From HGM11368 sp051883455 (GTDB lineage: Bacteria; Bacillota; Clostridia; Christensenellales; UBA3700): a stretch of 64,000 nt of DNA. This document shows, piece by piece, positions 26,455 to 35,373 of this stretch (its first letter is position 1; each line of letters starts with the position of its first letter). The position numbers and the translations under genes were made by a program. Location of the stretch: NCBI GenBank assembly GCA_051883455.1, contig JBJETT010000004.1, positions 124,001 through 188,000 on the forward strand. Reading direction: 5' to 3'. Below the pieces are notes generated by a model. The model was not told where the DNA came from, did not search any database, and was given only the letters and a program-made list of their open reading frames with translations.

Positions 26455-27039
26455 ATGTACGATATCGAAGCTTTGGCACGGCTTGTCGCTCAATTTACCA
26501 AGCTCCCGGGGGTTGGTCAAAAGACGGCGCAACGCTATGCTTACAAAATTATCAATATGACCGAGGACGAAGTGGAGGCTTTTGCCAAGGCAATAGTCGA
26601 GTCCAAGCAAAAGGTGCATTATTGTCCAATTTGTGGTGGATATACCGACAAAGACGTATGCGACATTTGTTCTACGCGCGACAAGAGAGTCATTTGCGTA
26701 GTCAAAGAGCCTAAGGACGTGGCTGCCTTTGAAAAGGTCAAGGACTTTAAGGGCGTGTATCACGTGCTCCACGGCACTATCAATCCTCTTTTGGGCGTGG
26801 GCGTGGACGATATCCGTATCAAAGAACTCTTGCAAAGACTCGACGGGGTAGAAGAAGTCATCATGGCGACCAATCCCGACGTGGACGGAGAGGCAACCGC
26901 AGTGTATATTGCCCGCCTTATCAAGCCTATGGGTATCAAGGTCACTAGAATTGCGAGCGGAATCTCTATGGGTAGCGATATAGAATACGCCGACGAGGTG
27001 ACGCTCTCTAGAGCATTGCAAGACCGCAAACAGTTATAA
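26455..27039 (+). CDS. recR: recombination mediator RecR
   Basis: A 194-residue protein acting with RecO and RecF in gap repair. Features in order are the helix-hairpin-helix LPGVGQKTAQRYA, the four-Cys zinc module C-P-I-C...C-D-I-C, the Toprim domain with VVKEPKDV and ATNPDVDGEATAVYIA, and a C-terminal Walker-like ASGISMGSDIEYADEVTLSRAL. Length is normal. It is the last gene of dnaX-ybaB-recR and is followed at once by a strong terminator. Confidence 0.97.
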   Translation: MYDIEALARLVAQFTKLPGVGQKTAQRYAYKIINMTEDEVEAFAKAIVESKQKVHYCPICGGYTDKDVCDICSTRDKRVICVVKEPKDVAAFEKVKDFKGVYHVLHGTINPLLGVGVDDIRIKELLQRLDGVEEVIMATNPDVDGEATAVYIARLIKPMGIKVTRIASGISMGSDIEYADEVTLSRALQDRKQL

Positions 27040-27044
27040 AACAA

Positions 27045-27076
27045 TAAAAAATCACCGACGTTTGTCGGTGATTTTT
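27045..27076. terminator. bidirectional terminator between recR and galT
   Basis: ATCACCGAC, loop GTTT, GTCGGTGAT with an A-run on the left and a T-run on the right. It can serve both converging genes. Confidence 0.92.
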
Positions 27077-27159
27077 GATATTATCTTATATTTTTAATCG
27101 TAAATTTTTTGCAACTAATAATAATCTTTAAACCTTTTTGTTAAACTTATCAAATTATA

Positions 27160-28698
27160 TCAGTTGTTGGCGATAAGTCCTAAGCCTTGGGTCATAAACT
27201 TATCGAATGCGCTTTGACCTGCTTGGTCGTTTTTGAATACGCCCGTGCATTCCAAAATCTTTTCACAAGCAGAGTTGACGTAATCGTTGACGATTTTATC
27301 TGCTTTCTTGGCGGTGTTCTTAGCGCCGTTGTCGTTGATGAGTTGAACTATCATGCCCGCATGCTTGCTCATTGGATTTTCCGAATTGGACAATGCTTGC
27401 AAGTCAAGTGTGGTTTTGCCCGTAAGATATCCCTTGACGTCTTCTAGCTCCTTCTTAAGTCTACCCGGCAAGATAAACAAGCCCATAACTTCGATAATGC
27501 CGATGCCTTCCTTTTTGATATTGTGTAGGCTTTCTTCGGGGTGGAAGATACCGAAAGGATGGGCTTCGTCGGTGCGATTGTTGCGCAAAATTAAATCGAA
27601 TATGTACTTGTCTTTTTCGAGTCTTGCGATAGGGGTGATTGCGTTGTGTTGTTCGGTAGTCTTAGAAATCACGCCAACGCTCTCGTCTGTCCAATCTTTC
27701 CAAACGTTTAGGACTTTGCAAGCCGTTTGGTATACTTGTTCACGGTTTTTGCCCTCTATTCTTACTACGCTGTTGTACCAGTCTACGATAGACACGGATA
27801 CGTCAGGGCACTCGGTGCTCGTGTAGCTCTTGCGATTGCCTACCAAGAACATTGGAAGAACTTTTTCTCCTCCTTGATAGTGGTCGTGCGTGAGTATCGA
27901 ACCACCTACGATAGGCAAAGCCGCGTTGCTTCCGATAAAGTAGTGAGGGAAGAGGTCAACGAAGTCCATAAGTCTGCCGAAGGCTTTGTCGTTGACGTCC
28001 ATAGGTCTATGCTCGGAAGAAAAGGCAATGACGTGCTGGTGATAATATTGATATGGAGAGAATTGCAAATTCCATTCTTCTCCGCCAAGCTCTATCGGTA
28101 TTATTCTCAAGGTTTGGCGAGCAGGGTGGTTGATGTGACCTGCGTAGCCTACGTTGGACGGACAAAGCATACATGCAGGGTAGCCCGTCTTAGGCTGTAA
28201 CTTGGCAAGTGCGATTTGTTTTGGGTCTTTCTCAGGCTTAGACAAGTTGATAGTTATGTCGATGCGACCGAATTTGCCCTTGTGTTCCCACTTGATATTT
28301 TTGTTGATATCTGGCATACGAACGTAGTTGTTGGCTTTGCTCAGTTCAAACAGCCAATCCGTTGCCGCTTTGACGCCTTGGGTGCTAGCTACGCTGTCGA
28401 ATTCTTCGACCACCGCGCTTGGCATAGGGGTAACGAGTCCCAACATTTTGGTCTCGAAAAGAATTCTTTGTTCTTCTTGTATCATGCCCGATTGTACGGC
28501 ATAATCGACTAGCGGGTCTACGATATCGGTCTGGAAATCACCGTAATCGCTAATTGGCGCGCCTGCCGCTTGAAGATGAAACAAATCGAGCAGTTGGTTG
28601 AGAACGTAATATTCGTCCTCGGATTTGAGATTGAGGTTGTCGATAGCGTAGGCAACCAATTCGTTGAGTTTTGTTTGTACTTGAGACGTTTCTATCAT
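27160..28698 (-). CDS. galT: UDP-glucose--hexose-1-phosphate uridylyltransferase, type 2 (GalT)
   Basis: A 512-residue enzyme that transfers UMP from UDP-glucose to galactose-1-phosphate in the Leloir pathway. It belongs to the longer Firmicutes type-2 family, recognisable by TGYPACMLCPSNVGYAGHINHPARQTLRIIP-like segments, QHVIAFSSEHRPM, the IVGGSILTHDHYQGG His motif and AHPFGIFHPEESLHNIKKEGIGIIEVMGLFILPGRL. ATG 28698 is set by GAGG a few bases upstream; the frame stays open to 28746. It diverges from galK over a 183-base shared control region, and no galE is in the window. Confidence 0.95.
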   Translation of the reverse strand: MIETSQVQTKLNELVAYAIDNLNLKSEDEYYVLNQLLDLFHLQAAGAPISDYGDFQTDIVDPLVDYAVQSGMIQEEQRILFETKMLGLVTPMPSAVVEEFDSVASTQGVKAATDWLFELSKANNYVRMPDINKNIKWEHKGKFGRIDITINLSKPEKDPKQIALAKLQPKTGYPACMLCPSNVGYAGHINHPARQTLRIIPIELGGEEWNLQFSPYQYYHQHVIAFSSEHRPMDVNDKAFGRLMDFVDLFPHYFIGSNAALPIVGGSILTHDHYQGGEKVLPMFLVGNRKSYTSTECPDVSVSIVDWYNSVVRIEGKNREQVYQTACKVLNVWKDWTDESVGVISKTTEQHNAITPIARLEKDKYIFDLILRNNRTDEAHPFGIFHPEESLHNIKKEGIGIIEVMGLFILPGRLKKELEDVKGYLTGKTTLDLQALSNSENPMSKHAGMIVQLINDNGAKNTAKKADKIVNDYVNSACEKILECTGVFKNDQAGQSAFDKFMTQGLGLIANN

Positions 28699-28734
28699 AA
28701 AAATCCTCGTATACTTATTTTTTATATTTATATT

Positions 28735-28763
28735 ATTATAAATCAAATTCTATCTTATTGCAA
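28735..28763 (-). promoter_or_regulatory. galT promoter
   Basis: On the minus strand: TTGCAA, 17-base spacer, TATAAT, 37 bases before the galT ATG. Confidence 0.75.
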
Positions 28764-28823
28764 GGGTAATATAACAAATAACCTTGATATTTGCCCGATA
28801 ATAAAAAGTTAGCCGTATATATA

Positions 28824-28852
28824 TTTACTTTTTTTGCGCCGTATGGTATAAT
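28824..28852 (+). promoter_or_regulatory. galK promoter
   Basis: TTTACT, 17-base spacer ending in TGG (extended -10), TATAAT, 30 bases before galK. It is back-to-back with the galT promoter, so one regulator could control both; no clear operator palindrome was identified between them. Confidence 0.75.
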
Positions 28853-28881
28853 ATCGGAGAAAAAACATTAGGGAGATAATT

Positions 28882-30147
28882 ATGGCTGACAAAAATTCTA
28901 TTGCCAATCTCGGCAACAACGAGGTATTCAAAAATAGCGTCAAGTCGCTCTACGGTATTGCCAAGTTCGATTATGAAGTGGATAGATACCGCAAAATTTA
29001 CGAGTTGCACTCGTCTAAGTACGCAGAGGGCGGAGTTTTCTATTCTTCCCCCGGTAGAATAGAAGTTTGCGGTAACCACACCGACCACAACAACGGCAAG
29101 GTTTTGTGCGCCGCTATCACTGTGGATACTATCGCTTGCGTTACGCCTCTTGCGGAGAGAAAAATTATCGTTGATTCGGTAGGCTATCCAACCGTTGAGA
29201 TAAATATCGATGACCTCACGCCAAACAGTGCGGAATTCGGCACAAGCGAAGCGTTGGTGAGAGGCGTGTGCGCTTACTACGTTGACAAGGGATACAATAT
29301 AGGCGGTTTTGCAGCAACCACGACCAGCGACGTATTCAAGGGCGCGGGAGTTAGTTCTTCGGCGTGCTTCGAGGTGCTGGTGTGCGAAATCCTCAACGTT
29401 ATGTTCAACGACGGCAAGATTGACAAGGTGACTAAGGCTAAGGCTTCGCACCACGCAGAGAGCGTCTTCTTCGGCAAGCCTTGCGGACTTATGGACCAAA
29501 GTGCGATTGCACTTGGCGGTGTAAGCTATATAGACTTCAAGTCTACTACCAATCCAAAAATTCAAACTATCGACTGGAAATTCGACGACCTCGCTATCGT
29601 ACTTACCAATACGGGCGGAGATCACTGCGACTTGACTTCTCAATATGCCGACATTAGAGTTGAGATGGAGGGCGTGGCTAAACAATTTAAGGCTCGCAAG
29701 CTTCGCAAGGTCAAAGAGAGCGACTTCTACGCCGCACTCGACACTTTGCAGACCAAGGTGAGTGGTAGAGCAATATTGAGAGCTATGCACTTCTTTGACG
29801 AAAATAAGCGCGTAGAAGTGGGCGCTAGAGCAGTCAAGGGCTGCAAGGAAAAGAAGTTCTGCGAGGTTATCAACGCAAGCGGACTCAGTTCTTACACTAT
29901 GCTTCAAAACTGCTATCCTTTGGGCGACCTCGACCAAAGAATACCGCTCGGTATCAACCTCAGCAAGAAGATTGAGGGCGTCAAAGCCGTGAGAGTTCAC
30001 GGCGGTGGATTTGCAGGTACTATCATCGCTTATGTCGACACGAAAGCCGTTGACGCTTACGTCAAGCAAATGGCTAAGATTTTTGGCGACAAAAACGTAT
30101 TTGCAATCGGCGTGAGAAACGACGGCGCTTGCAAGGTGGAGATGTAA
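28882..30147 (+). CDS. galK: galactokinase
   Basis: A 421-residue GHMP kinase phosphorylating galactose with ATP. The galactokinase signature is GRIEVCGNHTDHNNGKVL near residues 55-72, the ATP loop is KGAGVSSSACFEV, and GGGFAGTIIAYV is motif 3. GLMDQSAIALGG contains the catalytic Asp. The N-terminus is about 30 residues longer than in E. coli GalK, as in some Clostridia. AGGGAGA precedes the ATG. lgt follows after a single base, an odd partner for a sugar gene. Confidence 0.96.
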   Translation: MADKNSIANLGNNEVFKNSVKSLYGIAKFDYEVDRYRKIYELHSSKYAEGGVFYSSPGRIEVCGNHTDHNNGKVLCAAITVDTIACVTPLAERKIIVDSVGYPTVEINIDDLTPNSAEFGTSEALVRGVCAYYVDKGYNIGGFAATTTSDVFKGAGVSSSACFEVLVCEILNVMFNDGKIDKVTKAKASHHAESVFFGKPCGLMDQSAIALGGVSYIDFKSTTNPKIQTIDWKFDDLAIVLTNTGGDHCDLTSQYADIRVEMEGVAKQFKARKLRKVKESDFYAALDTLQTKVSGRAILRAMHFFDENKRVEVGARAVKGCKEKKFCEVINASGLSSYTMLQNCYPLGDLDQRIPLGINLSKKIEGVKAVRVHGGGFAGTIIAYVDTKAVDAYVKQMAKIFGDKNVFAIGVRNDGACKVEM

Positions 30148-30148
30148 G

Positions 30149-31162
30149 ATGAGCTTGCTCGGTGCAATCAGCAACGTTGCCTTTACCATATTCGGTAGGC
30201 CAATATATTGGTATGGTATCGTCGTAACTTCGGCGATTGTTTGCGCCTACTTTTTATACTTGTTTTTGGCAAAAAAACGCAATATTGACCTAGACTTTTC
30301 GCTAGAAGTATTTATTTGGTTAGTGATATTTGCCGTGCTCTTTTGCAGACTGTTCTACGTCATTCCGCGCAAAGAGTACTTCCCTAAGGACTTCGGGTGG
30401 GACGATTTGGTTAGGATATTCAATATATCCGAAGGCGGACTGACTATTATAGGCGGTATTTTCGGCGGAGCACTCGGCGTGCTATTATGTTGTCTCAAAA
30501 ACAAGAAGTATAGCTTTGCCAAAGTTGCCGATTGCGTCGTTATTGCCGTTTTGCTCGGACAAATCATCGGTAGGTGGGGCAACTTCTTCAATCAAGAGCT
30601 GTTTGGTATAGAAATCACCGACCCTAAATGGCAGTTTTTCCCATTTGCCGTGTATATCGATAGGCTAGGCGGGTACTATTGCGCGCTGTTCTTCTACGAA
30701 GGGGTGCTCAACTTTATAGGTCTAGTTATTGCTCTCGTTTGTTTTATCAAATTGCAGGACAAACTTAAGAATATGACCATAGCGCTCGGCTATCTATCTT
30801 GGTACTTCTTGGTGAGAGGTTGCCTTGAGTTTTTGAAATACGAGCACAAGACCTTTGCCGGCACCGACGTGGGAGTAGTACAAGTGATTTGCTTTGTGCT
30901 TGCGCCGATTATGATAGTGTTGACGGTGCTCAATCAAATGGGCAAAATCACCTTTGAAACCAAGTGGTTTGCTAGAAAAATCGCCGAAAAGCAAGCATCT
31001 TTGCAGACTGCCGAGGGAGCTGCAGGCGAAACGTCGACGCCAAATGCCGATGAGCAACAAGCGTCTCAAGATAGTGCTAGCCAACAAACCGAGCAAGAGA
31101 CCAACGTTGCAAGGTTGGAAGATAATCATACAGACGAAACACCGTCTAACAAAACTAACTAA
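30149..31162 (+). CDS. lgt: prolipoprotein diacylglyceryl transferase Lgt
   Basis: A 337-residue integral membrane enzyme that adds diacylglycerol to the lipobox Cys of prolipoproteins. Marks are the N-terminal IYWYGIVV span, GGLTIIGGIFGGALGVL, and the signature GQIIGRWGNFFNQELFG, with seven or so spans ending in VQVICFVLAPIMIV. A hydrophilic tail of about 65 residues rich in Ala, Gln, Thr and Glu follows; it is not part of the core fold. The start is one base after the galK stop, so it is translated from the galK mRNA. LspA, the next enzyme in lipoprotein maturation, is encoded at 41 kb. Confidence 0.95.
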   Translation: MSLLGAISNVAFTIFGRPIYWYGIVVTSAIVCAYFLYLFLAKKRNIDLDFSLEVFIWLVIFAVLFCRLFYVIPRKEYFPKDFGWDDLVRIFNISEGGLTIIGGIFGGALGVLLCCLKNKKYSFAKVADCVVIAVLLGQIIGRWGNFFNQELFGIEITDPKWQFFPFAVYIDRLGGYYCALFFYEGVLNFIGLVIALVCFIKLQDKLKNMTIALGYLSWYFLVRGCLEFLKYEHKTFAGTDVGVVQVICFVLAPIMIVLTVLNQMGKITFETKWFARKIAEKQASLQTAEGAAGETSTPNADEQQASQDSASQQTEQETNVARLEDNHTDETPSNKTN

Positions 31163-31220
31163 AAATATACCGCGTGACGCGGATAGATAAGACAAAATAT
31201 CGTAGAATTTTGCTATTGCA

Positions 31221-31263
31221 ACTGACCATGAGCGGTAATGCTCAGTCGAGTGCGGTTTTCCGC
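31221..31263 (+). other. two-hairpin leader upstream of pncB
   Basis: Hairpin one pairs TGAGC with GCTCA around a GGTAAT loop, with an outer GAC/GTC pair. Hairpin two is GCGG, TTTT, CCGC. Neither is followed by a T-run. A further small hairpin, CCGCG/CGCGG, is at 31170-31182. I do not recognise a known riboswitch class. It may regulate pncB or only end the lgt message. Confidence 0.4.
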
Positions 31264-31286
31264 CATTTATTGTACAGAGGAGTAAA

Positions 31287-32711
31287 ATGAGAAACTTAAC
31301 TTTATTGACAGACCTATATCAGCTTACTATGATGTATGGCTATAGCAAAAACGACCAGATGAACAAACAAGCGGTATTTGACGTATTCTACCGCGGTGTG
31401 GGCAACAATTACGCCGTTGCTTGCGGACTAGAACAAGTGGTTGATTATATCCTCAACCTAAAGTTTGACGAGGACGACATAGCTTATTTGAGAAGCCTAA
31501 AGCTCTTTGACGAAGAGTTTTTGGGCTTGCTTGCCGACTTCAAATTTACAGGCAATATATACGCAGTGCCTGAGGGTACGGTAGTATTTCCGCAAGAACC
31601 TATTTTGACAGTCAAAGCAAGACTCTTTGAGGCACAGCTAGTCGAGACGGCTATATTGTGCATTCTCAATCACCAAACCTTGATTGCCACCAAGACGGCT
31701 AAGATTGTTTACGCTACCAAGGGTGGTGCCGTTGCCGAGTTCGGTCTGCGTAGAGCGCAAGGTCCCGACGCAGGTATATACGGCGCAAGAGCCGCGATGA
31801 TTGCGGGTTGTTCTTCTACCTCCAACGTGCTTGCGGGCAAAATGTTCGACGTTGCCGTATCGGGCACTCACGCACATAGCTGGGTTATGAGCTTTGAGAG
31901 CGAATTGGAGGCGTTTAGAGCCTACGCCGACATGTATCCGTCCAAATGTCTATTGCTTGTAGATACTTACGATACGCTCAAATCGGGCGTGCCTAACGCA
32001 ATTACGGTATTCAACGAATTGAGAGCTAAGGGCTACGAGCCTCTAGGAATAAGACTCGATTCGGGCGACCTTGCATATCTATCCATTGAAGCGAGAAAAA
32101 TGCTTGACGATGCAGGGTTCCCTAATGCCAAGATTTTTGCAAGCGGAGATATCGACGAAAACGTCCTTCAATCGCTTGCTACCCAAAACGCATGCATAGA
32201 TTGTTGGGGTATAGGTACTAAGCTTATTACTAGTTCCGACTGTCCAAGCCTCGGCGGTGTGTACAAGCTGGCTGCGATAGAGAAGGACGGCGTGCTGCAA
32301 CCTAAGATGAAGATGAGCGACACCCCCGGCAAAATCACCAACCCCGGCTTTAAGAAGATTGTTAGACTTTACGACAACGTGACGGGCAAGGCTATAGCCG
32401 ACCTTATCGCACTCAAAGAAGAGAATTTTGACGGCGTAAGCGAGATTGAGATATTCCACCCTGACTTTACTTGGAAGAGAAAGAAAGTAACCAACTTCTA
32501 TTGCAAAGAATTGATGAAAGATATCATCATTGACGGAAAACTAGTATACGATTTGCCTAGCGTCAAAGAAATTGCCGAGTATCACAAACAATCCTATGCA
32601 GAATTTTGGAACGAGTACAAGCGTATGCTCAATCCGCATATATACAAGGTTGACTTGTCCAAGAAGCTGTTTGAGCTCAAACAAAAGCTTCTCAACGCCA
32701 ACAACAAATAA
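31287..32711 (+). CDS. pncB: nicotinate phosphoribosyltransferase
   Basis: A 474-residue enzyme of NAD salvage that joins nicotinate to PRPP, with ATP hydrolysis through a phospho-His. LLTDLYQLTMMYGYSKN starts the protein, EFGLRRAQGPDAGIYGARAAMIAGC follows, and SGTHAHSWVMSF carries the catalytic His. PLGIRLDSGDLAYLS and IFASGDIDENVL complete the phosphate site. AGAGGAG precedes the ATG. It is followed by a terminator. The nnr repair gene at 20.6 kb also serves NAD, but the two are not in one operon. Confidence 0.95.
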   Translation: MRNLTLLTDLYQLTMMYGYSKNDQMNKQAVFDVFYRGVGNNYAVACGLEQVVDYILNLKFDEDDIAYLRSLKLFDEEFLGLLADFKFTGNIYAVPEGTVVFPQEPILTVKARLFEAQLVETAILCILNHQTLIATKTAKIVYATKGGAVAEFGLRRAQGPDAGIYGARAAMIAGCSSTSNVLAGKMFDVAVSGTHAHSWVMSFESELEAFRAYADMYPSKCLLLVDTYDTLKSGVPNAITVFNELRAKGYEPLGIRLDSGDLAYLSIEARKMLDDAGFPNAKIFASGDIDENVLQSLATQNACIDCWGIGTKLITSSDCPSLGGVYKLAAIEKDGVLQPKMKMSDTPGKITNPGFKKIVRLYDNVTGKAIADLIALKEENFDGVSEIEIFHPDFTWKRKKVTNFYCKELMKDIIIDGKLVYDLPSVKEIAEYHKQSYAEFWNEYKRMLNPHIYKVDLSKKLFELKQKLLNANNK

Positions 32712-32746
32712 CCGACAAAACAAGACCTTTGTCGACAAATTAAGGG

Positions 32747-32770
32747 TTGCTACTTAGGTAGCAATCTTTT
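32747..32770 (+). terminator. terminator of pncB
   Basis: TTGCTAC, loop TTAG, GTAGCAA, then TCTTTT. A weaker hairpin (CGACAAA/TTTGTCG) lies just before it. Confidence 0.75.
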
Positions 32771-32779
32771 ATTTTGGGG

Positions 32780-32785
32780 TATAAT
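32780..32785 (+). promoter_or_regulatory. -10 element for the DivIVA-domain gene
   Basis: A perfect TATAAT lies 19 bases before the start codon at 32804, with an AAGGAGG site between. The -35 would fall in the terminator stem and is poor. Confidence 0.45.
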
Positions 32786-32803
32786 CAAAACCAAGGAGGA
32801 CGT

Positions 32804-33283
32804 ATGGAAAAGTTTAAGGTAAGAAGAAAAGGCTACGACGTCAAGGAAGTGGACGAATATTTGGTCAAGATAGCAGGCGGATACGACAAGGTTTTGCTCG
32901 AACATAAGGATAGAATTTTGACTTTGGAACAAGAAAAAGCCGATTTGCTAAAGAAAGTCAAAGAGTATGAAAGTAAGAGGGAAGAGGCTAGCCTTGCCCT
33001 TGCTATGGCAGTGGAAAAGGCTCGCAATATCGAATATGCTTCTAAGGTCAGGTATTGCTTAGAGGGCGAAAGACTGAGCGAATTTGCACGCAAGTGGACT
33101 GACTACGTCAACACTCATTTGCCCGAAGAAATCGCGAGGCAAAACGACAGCTTGACTCAATATCTGAGCGACGCTAAAGCCGAGCTGCAGAGTATGCTCG
33201 ATAGCGGACTCAATATCAAAAAGTACGTATCGCAAGCCGATATGGACTTTATGGCGGAGCAAGAGCGATTGCTAGCGGAATAA
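32804..33283 (+). CDS. DivIVA-domain coiled-coil protein
   Basis: A 159-residue protein whose first ~60 residues match the DivIVA/GpsB N-terminal domain (FKVRRKGYDVKEVDEYLVKI), followed by predicted coiled coil (about 35-75) and a helical C-terminal part. DivIVA proteins mark curved membrane at poles and septa and recruit division, wall or sporulation factors. It is shorter than Bacillus DivIVA. ATG 32804 is fixed by AAGGAGG 7 bases upstream. It is a single gene between terminators, so its partners are not shown by context. Confidence 0.8.
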   Translation: MEKFKVRRKGYDVKEVDEYLVKIAGGYDKVLLEHKDRILTLEQEKADLLKKVKEYESKREEASLALAMAVEKARNIEYASKVRYCLEGERLSEFARKWTDYVNTHLPEEIARQNDSLTQYLSDAKAELQSMLDSGLNIKKYVSQADMDFMAEQERLLAE

Positions 33284-33334
33284 AATCACTTTGAGCCGTT
33301 TTGTGCTTGGACAAGTGCAGGGCGGTTTGAATAA

Positions 33335-33364
33335 AAAAGACCGAAGTCAAGGCTTCGGTCTTTT
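33335..33364. terminator. bidirectional terminator between the DivIVA-domain gene and groEL
   Basis: AAAAGACCGAAG, loop TCAAGG, CTTCGGTCTTTT, a symmetric stem with A- and T-runs, usable from both sides. Confidence 0.92.
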
Positions 33365-33388
33365 GACGTTTTGTGGACGTATTATATT

Positions 33389-35020
33389 TTAGTACATGTC
33401 TCCGCCACCCATTCCGCCTTGTGGCATCATAGGGGTTGGCTCGGGGATATCGGTAACCAAAACTTCGGTGGTGAGCAGAGTGCCCGCAACGCTTGCAGCG
33501 TTTTGAAGAGCGCTTCTGGTAACCTTGGTAGGGTCGAGGATACCGCTCTCAATCATATCGCAATACTCGTTGGTGAGAGCGTTGTAGCCGTAGGTATTGC
33601 CTTTGCCTGCATTGACGATATTGTTGATGATTACGCCACCGTCGATACCTGCGTTGGTCGCGATTTGTTTGATAGGAGCTTCGATAGCTTTGAGCACGCA
33701 AGTTGCACCCGTCTTTTCGTCGCCTTCTAGGCTGTCAACCAACTTCTTGACTATGTCTGCGCAGTTGAGAAGAGCAACGCCACCACCCGGGATAACGCCT
33801 TCTTCTACGGCTGCACGAGTAGCTGCGAGCGCGTCCTCGATGCGCAATTTCTTTTCTTTCATCTCCACTTCGGTAGCCGCGCCTACGTTGATTACCGCTA
33901 CGCCGCCTGCCAATTTTGCAAGGCGTTCTTGGAGTTTTTCTCTATCGTATTCGCTAGTCGTTTCGGCGATTTGATTGCGGATTGCGTTGACTCTTGCGGC
34001 AATGTCTGCTTGGTCGCCTGCGCCACCCACGATAGTGGTGTTTTCTTTGTCAACTTTGATTTGCTTTGCTCTACCAAGTTGAGCGATATTGACGTCTTTG
34101 AGTTCGAATCCCAACTCGGAGCTGATGACGGTGCCACCGGTAAGGATAGCGATATCTTCGAGCATTGCCTTTCTTCTATCGCCAAATCCGGGCGCTTTGA
34201 CTGCCACGCAGTTGAGTATGCCTTTGAGCTTGTTAAGCACGATTGCGGTAAGAGCGTCGCCTTCGATGTCTTCGCAGATGATGAGTAGTCTCAGTCCGTT
34301 TTGTACGACTACTTCGAGCAAAGGCAAAATCTCTTTGCTGGAGCTAATCTTTTTGTCGGTGATAAGTACGTATGCGTCGTCGAGTACGGCTTCCATTTTG
34401 TCGGTGTTGGTAACCATGTATGCAGAAGCGTATCCGCGGTCGAATTGCATGCCTTCTACGGTTACGAGCTCAGTCTTGATGGACTTGGATTCGTCTACTG
34501 AGATGACGCCGTCTTTGCCTACGATTTCCATTGCTTCGGATATCAATTCTCCGATAGACTCGTCGCCTGCCGAGATGCTAGCTACTTGCGAGATAGCAGT
34601 CTTGGAATCGATTGGCTTGGATATTGATTTCAGCTCTTCGACAACTGCTTCGGTTGCTTTGGCGATACCTTTTTTGAGAATGATAGGGTTGGCACCGGCA
34701 GCCACGTTTTTGAGACCTTCTTTGATGATTGCTTGAGCGAGTACGCAAGCGGTGGTGGTACCGTCACCTGCGATATCGTTGGTCTTGATAGACACTTCTT
34801 TGACGAGAGCGGCGCCCATATTTTCAAAAGCGTCCTCTAGTTCTACTTCTTTAGCGATAGTAACACCGTCGTTGGTGATGAGTGGAGCACCGTACTTCTT
34901 GTCAAGCACGACGTTTCTTCCCTTAGGTCCGATAGTAATCTTTACTGCGTCTGCAACGGCGTTTACGCCTGCTTCAAGACTTCTTCTGGCGTCTTCGCCA
35001 TACTTAAATTTTTTTGCCAT
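33389..35020 (-). CDS. groEL: chaperonin GroEL (60 kDa)
   Basis: A 543-residue chaperonin subunit forming the double-ring folding chamber. The N-terminus AKKFKYGEDARRSLEAGVNAVADAVKITIGPKGRNVVLDK-like region, the ATP-site GDGTTTACVLAQ, the DNIPEPTPMMPQGG-like end and the C-terminal GGMGGGDMY tail are typical. It follows groES by 14 bases in the same minus-strand operon. Length is normal for Firmicutes and nothing looks altered. Confidence 0.98.
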   Translation of the reverse strand: MAKKFKYGEDARRSLEAGVNAVADAVKITIGPKGRNVVLDKKYGAPLITNDGVTIAKEVELEDAFENMGAALVKEVSIKTNDIAGDGTTTACVLAQAIIKEGLKNVAAGANPIILKKGIAKATEAVVEELKSISKPIDSKTAISQVASISAGDESIGELISEAMEIVGKDGVISVDESKSIKTELVTVEGMQFDRGYASAYMVTNTDKMEAVLDDAYVLITDKKISSSKEILPLLEVVVQNGLRLLIICEDIEGDALTAIVLNKLKGILNCVAVKAPGFGDRRKAMLEDIAILTGGTVISSELGFELKDVNIAQLGRAKQIKVDKENTTIVGGAGDQADIAARVNAIRNQIAETTSEYDREKLQERLAKLAGGVAVINVGAATEVEMKEKKLRIEDALAATRAAVEEGVIPGGGVALLNCADIVKKLVDSLEGDEKTGATCVLKAIEAPIKQIATNAGIDGGVIINNIVNAGKGNTYGYNALTNEYCDMIESGILDPTKVTRSALQNAASVAGTLLTTEVLVTDIPEPTPMMPQGGMGGGDMY

Positions 35021-35034
35021 ATACTAAAACCTCC

Positions 35035-35319
35035 TTATTCGATAATAGCGAGCACGTCGCTTTGTTTGAGAATAGTAACTTCTTCGTCGTCCAACTTAAA
35101 GTCGCTTCCTGCATACTTGTTGTACAAAATCTTGTCGCCGACTTTGATTTGCATAACGACTTCCTTGCCGTCAATAGTGCCACCAGGTCCTACTGCGATT
35201 ACTTCGGCAACTTGTGGCTTTTCTTGAGAAGAAGCCGTCAAGTAAAGTCCGCTTGCAGTCTTTTCTTGAGTTTCTACTGCTTTGATGACTATACGGTCAA
35301 ATAATGGTTTAATTTTCAT
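35035..35319 (-). CDS. groES: co-chaperonin GroES (10 kDa)
   Basis: A 94-residue lid protein for GroEL. The PLFDRIVIKAVETQEKTASGLYL segment contains the mobile loop (EEKTASGL-like), and EVIAVGPGG and GDKILYNKYAGSDFKLDDEEVTIL are the conserved core. AGGAGG precedes the ATG on the minus strand. A promoter and two CIRCE-like sites lie just upstream, so HrcA control by heat stress is likely. Confidence 0.98.
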   Translation of the reverse strand: MKIKPLFDRIVIKAVETQEKTASGLYLTASSQEKPQVAEVIAVGPGGTIDGKEVVMQIKVGDKILYNKYAGSDFKLDDEEVTILKQSDVLAIIE

Positions 35320-35346
35320 ATATATAATGCCTCCTAATTTTCAATT

Positions 35347-35373
35347 TTAGCAATCTACTGCCTAGAGTATTAG
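35347..35373. promoter_or_regulatory. CIRCE-like HrcA operator, copy 1
   Basis: TTAGCAATC, 9 bases, GAGTATTAG. The consensus is TTAGCACTC-N9-GAGTGCTAA, so the left arm has one mismatch and the right arm three. It lies between the groES promoter and start codon, the normal place. Confidence 0.6.

Noticed and set aside
28825..30189. Long open frame of about 454 codons antisense to galK
   Set aside because: It mirrors galK, which has full catalytic motifs and a promoter. Long antisense frames are a by-product of the purine-any-pyrimidine codon pattern, and this one lacks a ribosome site or recognisable motifs.
34100..34125. GAGTTCGAATCCCAAC, resembling a tRNA T-loop
   Set aside because: It is inside the groEL coding sequence and no cloverleaf, anticodon arm or acceptor stem can be formed around it.
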